Positions 25,201-37,581 of a stretch of DNA of 64,000 nt are shown one piece after another. The stretch lies in NCBI GenBank assembly GCA_008711295.1, contig VUYV01000289.1, positions 38,220-102,219 on the forward strand. Reading direction: 5' to 3'. Both the position numbers and the translations under genes were made by a program. The notes below the pieces were generated by a model that saw only the letters and a program-made list of their open reading frames with translations, ran no database searches and was not told the DNA's origin. How positions within the stretch are numbered: the first letter of the stretch is position 1; the number at the start of each line of letters is the position of its first letter. The stretch comes from Anarhynchus alexandrinus. Its lineage: Eukaryota > Chordata > Aves > Charadriiformes > Charadriidae.

Positions 25201-27020
25201 GATTATAATGAATAGTAAGTAAAAATCATATTTTGAGGGTGAATTTTCTCATGGAGCTGGTGAGGGCACTTTTCTGTGTTCTTCAGGGAAAAATTCTGTA
25301 ATAGTCTGTGGTTTTTTTTTGGTTGGGTTTTTTTAGATCTATTAGACATGAATTCTGACTTTTTTCCAACTGGTTGCTGAACAGGTTCAACAGCAGTAGA
25401 TTATTTGGTACTTGGAACCCCAGATGTTACTAGGAGGTCTTTGTGCTATAGGACTTACAAAATAGATCTAAGACTGTTTATTACCTGATGAAGTTGTCGG
25501 GTATGTCTTGCAACTCTAGAGGGACATCTGATTAGTAGATCTGAAAATGTCCATATACTAGCTCACATAACTTATCTATAGGTCATAAGTGGGACTATTC
25601 TTTACATTATCTTTAGCGTCTTGTGCATCTCTAGATCACTTTGATGGGAAAAAACCTAAACCTCCAGAAATACTACTAAGTGCTCTTTCTTCTAAACCAT
25701 TCTAGAGTTATGTAAAAAAACCTCATAAGAGGTAACAAGATGAAAAAAAAAATGCTAGTATCTTTTCTCTTGAATTTTGCATCAATATAATGGCAAATTG
25801 GTTTTAATTCACAGGAAAAATACAGAAACTGTTTTAATTGTATGTACACCATACAAATGGTGTGCAGCATTTTTTCTAGTGTTTTGGAAGTCCTACTCTC
25901 CCAATAATCTTTGCTGAATATCTTCAGAATAAAGATATATTTTTCTAGATTTATAATTGTCATTTTCAGAGGGCTTTTGATTATTAAATGGTGCACTTTT
26001 TAACTTGTTTGCTTTCTTCCTCTCCTAATTTATAATCTGGGTTATTAATTATACTCTCTGTGTAGTCCTCTTAATTGACACTGAAATTTGTAGCAACTGG
26101 GAGAACTTCTGTTCATGCCTAGGCAAATATTTTCCTCAGTGTGTTAGGCTACTGCTCCTGCCTTCTGAAGTTTTCTTCCTTGAGAATTACCACTAATCCT
26201 TTCTGAGTAACTCTTCTTTTCCTTAAATGTAATGTAGGCTAAAAACCCATAAATGTTACTTTCCATATTTGGTTTGCTGCCACAAAAGATAGTTGGAACT
26301 GCTCCTTCTACTTAGAGCCTTGAAAAATTAGAAAGTAAAGCAGAAAAGCAGTATAAGATATCAGGTCTTTTCTGGCTTTTTCGGACCAAATCTGATAGAT
26401 CCTAAGAACCCCTTATTCTCTAGAATTCCTTACTAGATATATGACATTATGCTGCTATGATATCTTTCCATAGGATTCTAAAGCAAAAATACATATCGCT
26501 TGACCATCTGAACACAATGGCCAGAGAACTGTCTGACACCTGGTATTTGAAAGAAGAGACAAATTAACATAATCTCGAAGCCACATGAGCATGTGAGACT
26601 TTGGCTTGATCACTGCCAAAGATGCCATTGCATTATTTCTATACAAAACCTGAGAAAAAGAAGTATGAATATCAAAACACTGCAAAAAAAAATCATATTT
26701 AGAAATGCATAAAGGGACATGTGGAAGAAACGTATGTGTTTAAAGCAATTCTGTTTATGGGGGGGTTGGGTGCTTTACTGTTTACAGTCCAGAATATTCC
26801 TGTGACAGTGGTTGCCAATGCCATTATTTCAAAGAAATGTCATTATTTCAAAGAAATTACTATAAGTCACTACCTTCTTTTAACGCTGTGGTGATGGAGA
26901 ATATGTGGATTGTATACTTTTTCAATAGAAGTTCTTCTGCTCGGAGTGCTTTCCAGAAAAATAAGAAATGTGGTTTCAGTCATCTCCTCTGCTGAACAGA
27001 GTCAAACACTTGGTTCTTAC
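22245..27020. other. Non-coding DNA, no supported gene
   Basis: The 87-codon plus-strand frame at 22325-22588 has an acceptor-like CATCCCTGTCAG and a donor-like CAAG|GTAAAG inside it, but no family match and no coding bias I can demonstrate. A near-perfect 19-base tandem duplication of CATTATTTCAAAGAAAT lies at 26822-26857. A T-rich tract with GGTTGGGTTTTTTT is at 25311-25335. Otherwise featureless. Confidence 0.5.
26822..26857. repeat. Two-copy tandem duplication, 19-base unit
   Basis: CATTATTTCAAAGAAAT is present at 26822-26838 and identically at 26841-26857, giving a 19-base period. Most simply a replication-slippage duplication. Confidence 0.8.
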
Positions 27021-27313
27021 TTTCCAACACTACTTGGAAAGCAAGAAGTTAAGCAACAAGTATGCATCCCACTGTCCCTACTGATAGTATGAGACCGGGC
27101 AGAAAGACTTCTGTAAAGCTCTGAGAGAGGCTCCAGCTCAGGTCTTAGAGTATTCTGTGTGGAGAAGGAGTCTTGGTTCCAGTTCAGAGCCAAAAGGCAG
27201 GAGCTGACAGGTATTTGTGTCATGGGTTTTAGCTTGGAAGTATTAGAGCTATTTGCTTTTTGAGCTTCAGGTTCCTCTAAAGTCTCTGGTGGTGGTGGTG
27301 AATGTACCTCATC
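27021..27313 (-). other. Candidate coding exon, minus strand (unrecognised)
   Basis: A continuous minus-strand frame (first ATG at 27319) runs down to 27017 and its stop codon overlaps a strong donor, GGAAA|GTAAGA, so an exon ending at 27021 would be fully open. A possible acceptor is ATGCAG just before 27313, but its pyrimidine tract is poor; a better one, GCTTCTGCAG, is about 20 bases further upstream and would place a stop before the ATG. The product is proline-, serine- and glutamate-rich (HSPPPPETLEEPEAQ, then ELEPLSELYRSLSARSHT). I do not recognise it. No signal peptide, membrane segment or domain is evident. It may be chance. Confidence 0.25.
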
Positions 27314-27482
27314 CTGCATGTATTTTTAAGTGCTGCAGAAGCAACTGAGCTCTGTGCTACGGAGAGTAAGAGACCTCACTCTTATGCGACTGCTGTTCAG
27401 TTCGATGTCTGAGCTCTGCTTAGATTTAGGTGGAAAGAATTTACAAAAGCCCAGTTTGCCATAAACCGACTGACTTAGATAT

Positions 27483-27526
27483 TTGTCCTATGGGTGAAAA
27501 ATCGTTGTCTTATGGATGAAAAATTG
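27483..27526. repeat. Two-copy tandem duplication, 22-base unit
   Basis: TTGTCCTATGGGTGAAAAAT at 27483 is followed by TTGTCTTATGGATGAAAAAT at 27505, with three mismatches over the 22-base unit. An older slippage duplication. Confidence 0.8.
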
Positions 27527-28400
27527 TACTCTGGATTTCCAATGGAATTATGTTCATGCTGATATTGGTTCCTGCTATAATAATGCAGAAAGAAACAACT
27601 GATCTTTGTTTTCTATTGCCAAGTTGATTGAGGAATGCTAACCTTGATTCTGTGTTTTTAGGTATTAATATGTTTGCTAGCACATTATGAACAATGTATT
27701 ACAAATATAACCTAGACAGTAGAACTGCAGATGTTACTGTTATTAATTAATAGTATCAAGTTGTTAATCATAATTTTAAATGCTAGGTCATTTTTCATAG
27801 CAGTGAAGAACACTGGCTGTTTTCCCATGGCAGGCTGTTCTGAGGAAGTGGCAATTCTGTGATCATTCTTGTTTTCAAATATTGAAGGCAATTGCAACTG
27901 TTCCAAAAATATGCTACAGAAATTACCTTAGGCAATATTTCATGTTTAACATTTAAAAGTCATTAGAACAGTGGAAACTCATTATGTATCTTAATATATA
28001 TGTGTTTCGGTCAGAAGGACAGACAGATGTAATTGATCTTGAAATTTTGCTTGTTGTTAACATTAAAATGGAGGTACACACTGGACAATGTTGTTACATC
28101 TGGTATTTCAGAACACTGAACTGACAGGAGTTGTCAGGGAAGACTGAATGGCTGTCATGGGATGCACAAAATACCTGCTAGCAGGCTCACCTGGAAGTCC
28201 AGTTCAGCAATGTACGTAAAAAGTGCTGAAATGTAAATGTCACTGAAATTAATAGGCTTTAAAGATGAGTTTAACCCAAAGCAAATAGTTAATTGCTATA
28301 CTGAATCATTATCTATGTAGGTGTTATTTCATGGAGTGGAAAAAAATAGCCAGGAAGACTGATTCTGTAAGTGTTCCTGTAAACTTTAAACCCAAACTTT

Positions 28401-28440
28401 TCTGGGTGGGAGATAAAGTGTCTGGGTAGGAGATAAAGTG
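28401..28440. repeat. Two-copy tandem duplication, 20-base unit
   Basis: TCTGGGTGGGAGATAAAGTG (28401-28420) is repeated as TCTGGGTAGGAGATAAAGTG (28421-28440), one mismatch. The unit contains AGATAA, a GATA-factor core, so the duplication doubles a potential GATA site. Confidence 0.85.
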
Positions 28441-29467
28441 GATATCAATGGCACTTACTCCTGTTTTTCTCCTTCCTGTTGACTGTAGCAAATGATAATG
28501 AAAGTTTGGAAACAGGCATGATTACAGAAATTCAAGGTTGAGAACAGTGACAGTGTTGCTATGATTTCTGAAACAGGAATTTGTAGTCCAGCTTTTCCGT
28601 TCTGTTTATTTTTAGACAGCAGGAAAAAATTCTTTAATATTTGAAGGAAAACATTTCCAGTCGATGTCATCCAGTTTGGCTGCGCATGAGAGAAACTATG
28701 CTGCAAGCATATCAATTATATCTGGTTTTGCTGATTTAACTTAGTAGCCCTTGTTATTTTTTGAGTGCTACCATCTTAGTTGTTTTTTTTTTTCCTATAG
28801 GCTACCTAGAACAAACTTTTTTTTTTTTTGTATGTTCCGGTTTTTGTTTTGCTCAGCAATTCTTCATCTAAAATAAATCAAATTTCCTGTCCAGGTTTTC
28901 AGGCATACTAAGGACTATCTTCTTTTTAGAAAAATCTTCTGGAACTCCAGAAGAGATGTATGTGTTTACGAAGATAATAACTGCTTCAGAAGTATTGAAG
29001 GTGCCAGTCACCTGGAGAGTGTTGCTTGTATTATATCAGCTGAGAATATCTCTCAATTTGGAAATGGAAAGAATAATTCCAAACAATTAACCTGAGAACA
29101 TGGTAAATGAAGTTTCCAAGAATTAAATACCTCTAAGCAACTTCCTTATAGTAATTTCTGTTAATGTTACTTGCATTAATTCTAATACTAAGAAATATGT
29201 ATTGGCAAGTGTAAGGAGATGGCTGTTTACATTTTATTTATTATAAACATTGAAGCAAAGGAAGTTATATGGTTATTCTGGTGTCATAAGTCTCAAAGAT
29301 GATTATTTGCTCATTGTTTCTAGTTTTGTTGTAGCTTTCTGTTGCTAGCAATTCATCTTCAAATTATCTCAGTCATTTCTTAGCTGAAAACCTAATTCTA
29401 CTTATAAACTGAAATTGTATTTATATATATCATTGACATTTGAATCTTTGTGCAGTCATTAAGCCTG

Positions 29468-29487
29468 CACATTGTTTAAACAATGTG
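29468..29487. repeat. Perfect 20-base palindrome with paired SOX-like cores
   Basis: CACATTGTTTAAACAATGTG equals its own reverse complement. It places CATTGTT (29470-29476) and AACAATG (29479-29485), both the SOX-type HMG core, head-to-head two bases apart. The centre, GTTTAAAC, can also be read as fork-head-like. Binding is inferred from motif knowledge only. Confidence 0.7.
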
Positions 29488-31743
29488 ATTTGAATATTAA
29501 TAAAAGAAGCTTTCAGGGTTGAGTATCTCTGCTTGTACATGTGTTTTAGGGGCGTTTGTTCATGATATATTTTATGTTTAAGAAGCCAAAATTGTCATGT
29601 TATTGGTATTCCTATGCGAATGGTTAATTTTGAAAAAGAGCAAGTGGATTGATGGGAAATCCACAGTTATAAAGGTAGAAATTGTAAAACATCACTATGG
29701 TGATGGGGATGAGTAGTTATATGTCTGATTTTCAGATTATCTGGTACAGGCATGGATTCTAATGTAGGTAGCTATAGCGAGCAAGTCTTTGATAGTAACA
29801 ATGTTCCACTTAATTGAATGGTTCCTGAACCGTCCACTGGAGGTAGAAAAAGAAAATCCTGCTGCTGGCCAGCCTTGTCAAATGTGACTGAGAATGTTAG
29901 GGCAAAATGCTGGTGAATAGAGACTACTTATTTTTTTCGGACTGAGAACAAGCTGTGGAAGGAATTAATGTAGGAAATGCTTTTTAAAGCATCATAAAAA
30001 CACCCTATAGATAGCTAGAATTAAGTCAGTCTTTATTGGTAGATCTTCACTTACCACCTCACCCCTGCTGAAACCTTTCACATTCAGACCTTTTTGAAAA
30101 ACATCACGAATTTTCTGTGCTGTGACTAAGGTGAGCTTTATCTGGTAATTATTTTATGAGATTCCTACTAACCGAAAAAATCACGATCGAATTTAGTTTA
30201 ATCAGCCCATGCTTCATGTACATTCAAAACTTGAAATGCAGAGTCAGGCTTTGACATTAGATGCAAAGTTGGTACTCTTGAAAATAAATTCTAACCTGTG
30301 TGAACTATAAGATCCTCTGTGGTTGCACACAAGTAACGGTGACATTTTGGTTCTTATTTAGTGTAACATTTGGAAATATGGGAGAAATACTGAAAGTTAA
30401 GACGACACTGGGGCCAGGATAATTGGCCTGTCATGCATTCTTATTTTGGCATTCAGCCTTACCTAATATGCCAGTGTAACAGGGCACGACGTGCTGTCAA
30501 GATGATTTGACAAGCCTGGGAATTTTCAGAGACAGTATCTTACTGCATAAGATTTTTTATTTATTAGTACACTTCCAAGGAATTGTTTAAATATGCTCAC
30601 TACCCTGTTTGCATAGTCCATTGGAGGTAGTGAGCGCAGCAGCATCGCAATGTTTGTTACCAGCAGCTCCGAGCTGGCAGCGTGCAGGGAACTACTGGGA
30701 GCAAATAGCACGGGATCTGTGACTGATTTCCCTTTACTTCCTTGACTCTGTATTTTTAGTTTGCATAATAATGCCTCGTGGCCTTGATCTTGATTAGATC
30801 ATCTGACTGTTACAAAAATATGAATACTAATTGCAGGGAATTTTTTTTTTAATTTGAAACTTGCATTTTTTCAAACTTTGGCAAAGATCTGGGAGACGGC
30901 TCCTATGTTTTCCTCCAGATAAATTGCTGAATACTTAAGTTGAAAGGACAAATACCTTTCTTTGCTGCTGAATGCCCTCCCTGCAGGATTAAATTAGAGT
31001 GGGAAATACAAGTAAACCTATTCCATTTCCCTTGACAGACAAAACTCAAAAAAAATCCCACAAATCTTGTTTAATAATATGTAATTACAGACCATGATGG
31101 AAGGCTAGTACAAGTTCCCATATTATTAGCCAAGCTCAAATGTATTATACATTTCCCACAATTTGTGTTGAAGCAAAATGTATGTTGTCATTCAATAAGG
31201 AATTATTATGAACAGAGAATCACAGGAATATAGCTATATCTAATCTCAGGCCTTCCAAATCTATTGGTGCATGAGTAAGGTTGCCACATATTGATTGAGG
31301 ATCTCCTAGATGACCATAACGTGCTGTTTATCATGTGTGAAGGAGTCCGATCCTTTCTTGAAACTTCAGATCTACTCTGTTTCCACATAGCACAGTTTCT
31401 GTTTAGCACAGAGTATGGCCATTACATCCAGCATTTTCGTAGAATGTCAGACATACCTTTGATGTCCTACAACTGTAGTGTGTGTACGTCAGATGTTCCT
31501 GGATGAATGGCAGCCACTGGTGAAAAGTTTGATGCTGTTAGCTATGTAATAAGTACCATACAGCTAACTTGCACATCTGGAAATTCAAGGCCCTCAAAAT
31601 TTGCACACAAAGATTTCCACATGGAAAACAAGCTCAAGGGAGGTAAAACAATGCTGTGCAAGTGAAGAAAAATCTAGTCAGACTGTGTGTTACAAAAAGG
31701 AACGGGCTAACTTTCCTCACGAGGAGAGCCAACCAGGTAAGGA

Positions 31744-31810
31744 TGTTGATGGTTGGACTTGATGATCTTAAAGGTCCCTTCCAACCTAGGCAATTCTATG
31801 ATTCTATGAT
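31744..31810 (+). mobile_element. CR1 LINE, last ~67 bases
   Basis: TTGATGGTTGGACTTGATGA, GGTCCCTTCCAACCTAGGCA and two copies of ATTCTATG are the canonical CR1 3' terminus. Severely 5'-truncated. A CAG|GTAAGG donor-like sequence lies directly at its left boundary (31736). Confidence 0.93.
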
Positions 31811-34800
31811 GTTCTAGCGATTAAAGTCTTTTTTGAAAGTATCAAGACAAAAGAAGTAAATGATAAATGTATGTAGGGAGAATAGTACTGTATTTGAATA
31901 GAAAGCCAAACCCTCCTTCTCCTTTTTCTCTGTATGCCTTTAACACTTATCAATAGATTATCAATGCATAAGCTATCTTTGGAAAGCTAGAAAGAACATT
32001 TTGCTTGCTGAATAGATGTCATATTTGCATTTTGGTTGGCAATAGGAAATCACAGTTTCCAATGAATGGGAATACACAGTAAATTTGTTCCTTTTTACAA
32101 ATGTCTTATAAATAGTGAGTGAAAGTCAGATGAAAATGGAGAGAGTGGCCATAGCCATTCCTCTGTAATAGTTCTGTGGGTGTTATGTGGGAAAAAAAAC
32201 TTTTTGAGGAATGCTACTTTCTTACACCCCACTAACACTGGACTTGTCCTCACAAGCACTTATGTGGAGCTGCAATAGCTTAAATGTCACCTATAGCAAA
32301 TCCTCCGTGATACTGTGGCTGGATATAGATGTATACCATGTTTATTAAACTTGTCTCTTACCTAAGGTAATTGAATAGTCACAGTGCTTGAGTTCTATTG
32401 AAAGAAAAAGTGCAAGATACTTAGGCAGCTTTTTCTCAGATAAAGCTTGCAAACTGAGGGATGACATTTTGTGCAGGAGAGATGAACGCTCTAAATCACA
32501 TGCCGTTTATGAGCTGTGTTTTCAGAGTTGCATTAATGCATTGCAAACTCACGAATAAAAGGTTATTCATGTTGTATTTATGGGTTATATTGTATTTATT
32601 GTGCATCTTTATTTGTTTTGATATTGCCATTAGTCTGCATTTTCAGAGGTTTGTTACATTTATGAGCCCTTAGCTGGTTCAGTCTCAATTTTTAAAGAAA
32701 CAAACAAAAGACAGTGAAAGAACAAGACAACTTGTTTTGTCATCCTGCAGGATTTGTAATAGGAAGTTCTTTCTTTTAGTTTTCCTACAGGATCTAAAAG
32801 TTCTTTGAGTCCTATGTTGCCTGGAAAGATGCTCATTGTTTTTGATATCTGACAATAAGGTTTCTGGAAAAGCAGCCAGGCAGCGTTGAATACGTGAAAT
32901 TACGCACATATGGTTTCAACAGGCAGACACAATTAGTTTGATGTTGGTTCAGTGGTTGATCTGTGTGGGCATAAGTAGACTTAACATGTTGGATTTCAGT
33001 ATGTTATTTTATAGGTCATCTGACTACTCCCAAGTTGGCAGTTGGGTGTTGGAATCTTGTGCTAGGTCGCATGGAGCCATGTCTTGTATCCACTTAGCTT
33101 AAGTGACCAAGTTCTGGCAAGTAAGAAAGTGCGTGGGCATTTTTTAACCCATATTTCTGGCTGAATACAAGCTGAGATGAGCTGATCTCTTTCCAAGGCA
33201 GTATTGAACTTACAGCAGAGCTGCTCTGAGGACAGCTTTGTCAGAAGTCCTGCCTTTCCCTGCAGCTTGGAAGTTTTCCCTGAGCTGAGCAGGCAACTAG
33301 ACGTCTGCACGTGTCAGAAGCTGATTGTCAAAGACCCTAAGCTACAATCCAAGCCAAAATTCTCATCTCTAAACATCTCGAAGCTTTGCTGGAAGAGTAA
33401 TGATAGACTGTACTTGGTGGGGTAGGGATTGCAAGCTTGTATGTTATGAGTTCTGGATAATTGCACGCTGCATTTTGAATTCACGTTCAGTTCACTTCAT
33501 GCCAGCATAACTGTGCAAAATGCAACACAGTGGAACCAATCCATTCTAGCTAATACCAGATCTCTAGATGTGTATATGTGTTTTTAGGCTTGTTCTACGA
33601 TTGCATCAATAGTTATTCTCTTTTTGTTTGCCAATGTAATAGTTTATCTAAATTTTCATGATCTGTTGCTTTTGATTCCGTGAGTCTAAAGTAAGAGAGG
33701 GAGGTACCTGTTAATAGAAAAAAAAGCTTCTTGGGTAATAAAAAAATGTAAAGATATTTAAAAATTCAGAAAATTCATCATTATCCTGGTGGCTTTGTTA
33801 CTCATTTGGCAAAACAATGAAGCACTCTGAACTTCTTTGTTTTTTTCTGCAAACTTTTTCTTTCTAATGCAGTACAGTATCTGTCAATGCAGAATCAGGT
33901 AAGTCATCCTGTTTCTTAGCAAATGATACCCAAAGAAGGTCAGCAAGTAAGCTAGATATTTTCCTATATCATTATTTTCAACTTCCTTTCGTATCTTTTG
34001 TAAATAGACATTTGTCTTTAATAACACTAGGTATCAGCTACTTTTGATATGAGTCTCCATAGCAAATGGTGATAATCATAGTCACAGTAGTTCTTAAACA
34101 CATTAGGATATGTTAGTTTTAATTCTGATCAAAAATCCTCTGGAATTATTGCAAGATTATTTTTTTTCTGTTGGTTTCAATGGAGTTTGTGTTTAAGCCT
34201 AATGATCTGAACTGTTTAAGTCATTTCAGTTGTGTTGCAGGGAGTGTGAAACACTATAATCCTTATTCCCAATTTTTAATTCTCTTTGAGATTTTTATTT
34301 TGTATCAGTCTTTTCTAAAACTTTGTATCCATCATGACTGAAAACTGGCAAGGATAGCAAAAATTTCTGATTACTTAATCTTATTTGCCAAAAACAAACC
34401 AAAAGCCACAGAATCCTGTTATGCTGATGTATATCTTTGGTATCAGTAGTAGCTTAAACTAATTAGGAAATTAAGTTTCCAGAAGAATAAGTTTTCTTTT
34501 TTCCATTGCATTATTCTGGTTGTACTCTGGTAAAAGCATATTACACTATTAAATTTTGAATTTGGCCCCTTTGCTCTAGCTGATACTATATCTATCACTT
34601 CATTACTTTTATTTTAAATTTCATTAATGAGGTCAAGAAAGAGTCTTATGTTATTGTTTGAGTGTCTCTTTTTTATGAATTAATTTTGATAAGAATCAAT
34701 TCTAACCATTTTTGCTATTGCTTGTGTGAGGATTTTGCAGACTGCATTAATTAAGAAAATTGGCCTATAATTACTGCAGTTACCCATATCCTACCAGGTT

Positions 34801-36349
34801 TCAAAATTACAGAAATAATTATCATCCTAAGAGAGTCAGGCAACTTTTCAAATGCTGCATTATACATGCTACACTAAATGCTATGAAAGACTTGACTAAA
34901 ATATTAATGCATCTCAGCTGGAAAACCTAGTGTGTCTTTCTGCAAAGAGTTTTGCTTATGGACAGAATTATTTTGGTTGAATTTTCAGAAAAGTCTTCAG
35001 TTTTGAAGGTCGCTGTGTTTTTTCAGCTGCTAAACTTAACAAGTTGATACCCGCAAAATACTGTTTTTCATAGTAAAATTCTAATACCAACTTCGTTTGT
35101 GTTTGCTTCTGTATAAACTTCAAATGCTGGATGGAAATGTCTGTGTAGACATTTTGGTCTGGGAGAAGAGGAGAAAAGAACCTCTTCTTAGAAAATGGTG
35201 TTTCTCAGAACAGTAATTTCTTCAGCAATAGTGAAAAACTTTGGTGATTTTAACAGCCTGCATTTTACTAAATGTACTATTTTAATATTTTGATCTTATT
35301 TTCTTTCAACATAATGTCTACATAAAAAAAGCAAATGGCATATGACAAAAATATATAAAATCTCCTGAACGACCTCTATATTTGCTATTACCATGTTTGA
35401 GCTTTTGGATGCTCGTGGTGACTTCTGTGTGGTGCAGTCAACTTGCACCGCGGTGTTGGTACAGCCTCAGGTTCCACGTTGCGGAGGGAAGGGGACTCGT
35501 GGAGCAGAGCAGAGATGTAAGACTGGCTTCTCTTCCACTTCTGGAGGACGTAAAGAGGAGAGGGAGAGTGAAAGGAAAGCAGCTACAGAAAGTGCATATT
35601 GAGTCCCAAGGCAGGATGGTGATCAAAGCTGTTTGGCCTTTTGTGCAGTTACCAGTCGGACATTATATAGGACCTATAAGTTCCTCTGCAGCAACGATTT
35701 TTGCCTGTAAAACATAAAGGTGATCCTGGGACTTGATTCCTTATTAAGTCTTCTTACCTGAGTGGTTGAAAAAGTAGGCAACAGGGCCATGAACTCTGTG
35801 TTATCTCAGTGAATCCCTCGCATCTTAAGGGAAGTCCACTCTTGTCACTTTTCTCCCCGTTTCTTCCATTGCCAGTTGAACTTCATGCATTTTCAGAAAG
35901 ATCCGTTTATCACTGAATCTCTTATTTCAGGGTTGGCACAAACCCTCTATTCTTGTCTAACATTAGTCCCTGCCTTACTGTACTAAGCAACATTTTTTTT
36001 TTCCTATGTCTACGTTATTTTTGTATCCACATGCTATTTTATATTTGTGTTGCAGCTTTACCTCTTCCATTTTCTGGGACTTTGTAATAGACTCTGTTTG
36101 CCACCTGGCTCCCAACCAGGGCAGTCACCCATGGCCCCTGTGACAGCCTGGTGTCTCAGTGCATTTCAGGAGAAAAGAAATAGGCTGAAAATAGTTTTTA
36201 CCTGATTAACTTATGGCAACTCTGTACGTCAATGGTTCAGAAAGAAGGCGATGGAGGATTTAGTGCCAGCTGCGGGTGAGCAAGGGTCAAACTCTGCTCT
36301 CTTAAAGCAACCCCAACCTTCCTTGTGTCCATCTGTGACACAGTCTTAC
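31811..36349. other. Non-coding DNA with one microexon candidate
   Basis: No gene is proven. The best signal is the 26-base block at 33873-33898. A GC-elevated patch at about 35390-35620 gives overlapping open frames in several phases (up to 111 codons at 35382-35717), none recognisable. Another CAG|GTAAGA donor is on the minus strand at about 35756 without a good acceptor. Confidence 0.45.
33873..33898 (+). other. Candidate 26-base microexon
   Basis: The acceptor is strong: CTTTTTCTTTCTAATGCAG ends at 33872 and further T-runs lie upstream. The donor is a perfect consensus, CAG|GTAAGT at 33899. The 26 bases between contain no stop in any frame. The length is not a multiple of three, so inclusion would shift frame. 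No product can be assigned. Confidence 0.25.
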
Positions 36350-36388
36350 CTCATGAATAACTGGGGTTACTGCTGAACATGGCAACAT
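36350..36388 (-). other. Candidate 39-base exon, minus strand
   Basis: On the minus strand, TTCTCACCACTTACTAG acts as a fair acceptor and GAG|GTAAGACTG is a near-consensus donor. The 39-base block between reads MLPCSAVTPVIHE in the first frame and would keep the reading frame. No family is recognised. The pairing could be chance. Confidence 0.17.
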
Positions 36389-37581
36389 CTAGTAAGTGGT
36401 GAGAACTTCCTTATCCCCTTTTTTTTGGATTCTTTGGAGGTGAGGATCAAGTATCTCTCCAGACAATAAATGCAAACAAAAAAAACCAACCCAACAACAA
36501 AAAAAAAGGAAATATGAAATAGTTGACTAAAAGCCTAAATACTGGGAGAGATTTGAGGAGGAAGGATATAGAGAGATCCCACCTTCAGAAACTCTTTTCC
36601 TTAACTTACTCAATATGGCAAAGAGAAAGACTGAACATAGAACTTGTCCCTTACACTCTTGGATGGGTTTACAAGAAGAATGGCTCTTTGGCCCAAATAA
36701 TTTTACATTAGTCTATGTGAGGTGCGCAAAGACCGATGTTATTTTCTCCTTTAAGAACCAATGAGAGAACATTTCTTTTTTTTCCATTTCCATGCATGTG
36801 ATGTGTCCTAGAATTGTGAGTAATCATTGCTCTTTCTGATAATAAAAAGGCTTATATATTTGATACAAGCTTATTTGCAGACATGATACTGTTCTTTCTA
36901 TGCCTCTGGCTCCAAGAATTTTCCATTTTTATGGTATAATCTTAGCAGGATGGGATGGGCTATGTTATAAGCCCTATTGAAATTTGGATTCAAACTCCAT
37001 ATTGCTGAATACCCAGGGATCCTAATTTCAGATATTAAAAGACTTTTAGAATAGTAGAAAACATTGTCAGCAACACCACCACCTTTGTTTTAATAAAGAG
37101 TGGCTGCATCTGTTTCTTTTCAGGAACTCAGTTCTATGGCTTGGCATTAGGAACACTTGCAGTGTGTCTAAGGTATTGCTTTTCTCAAACTCTTTTAAGC
37201 ATTTTTCTGCCTAGTTTTGTGTCTGATTTAGGTTTAGACAGGACACTGCTCGGTTTTAGACAATTCTGAATTAAAAAAAAAGTATTTAGTTTTTGCAATA
37301 TTCTAAGGTTGGATAAGAAAGAATAATCATCATCTTTGTCCTTTTCTGATGGTTTTGCTGGATGGCTTCTTAAGAAGACTTTTGCTAATTTTAAAATCAT
37401 CTTACTAACAGGCTTAGTGGAGAATCACTTTACAGAAACTTCATATTCTGAGGGAATGCACTAAAATTGTTACATAGCACTTCTGAGTGGTAACACATCA
37501 TCTTTTAGAAAATTGTCCTATTCTGAAGTTGCTTATCTATTCTCATCCAGTTTTTTATTTCTTAGCTTTTCACATTTTTAC
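36389..37581. other. Non-coding DNA, no gene seen
   Basis: An A-rich tract with CCAACCCAACAAC core lies at 36477-36507. Nothing else stands out. Confidence 0.5.

Larger units (their letters stand above)
27314..31743. other. Non-coding DNA, no gene seen
   Basis: No supported gene. It contains two short tandem duplications (27483-27526 and 28401-28440), T-rich runs at 28780-28830, and a perfect 20-base palindrome at 29468-29487. Confidence 0.55.

Noticed and set aside
31736..31745. CAG|GTAAGG donor beside a CR1 tail
   Set aside because: No pyrimidine-rich acceptor upstream; likely incidental at the insertion edge.
35382..35717. 111-codon plus-strand open frame in a GC-richer patch
   Set aside because: Several phases and both strands are open at once, which reflects composition, not coding; no domain and no good splice sites.
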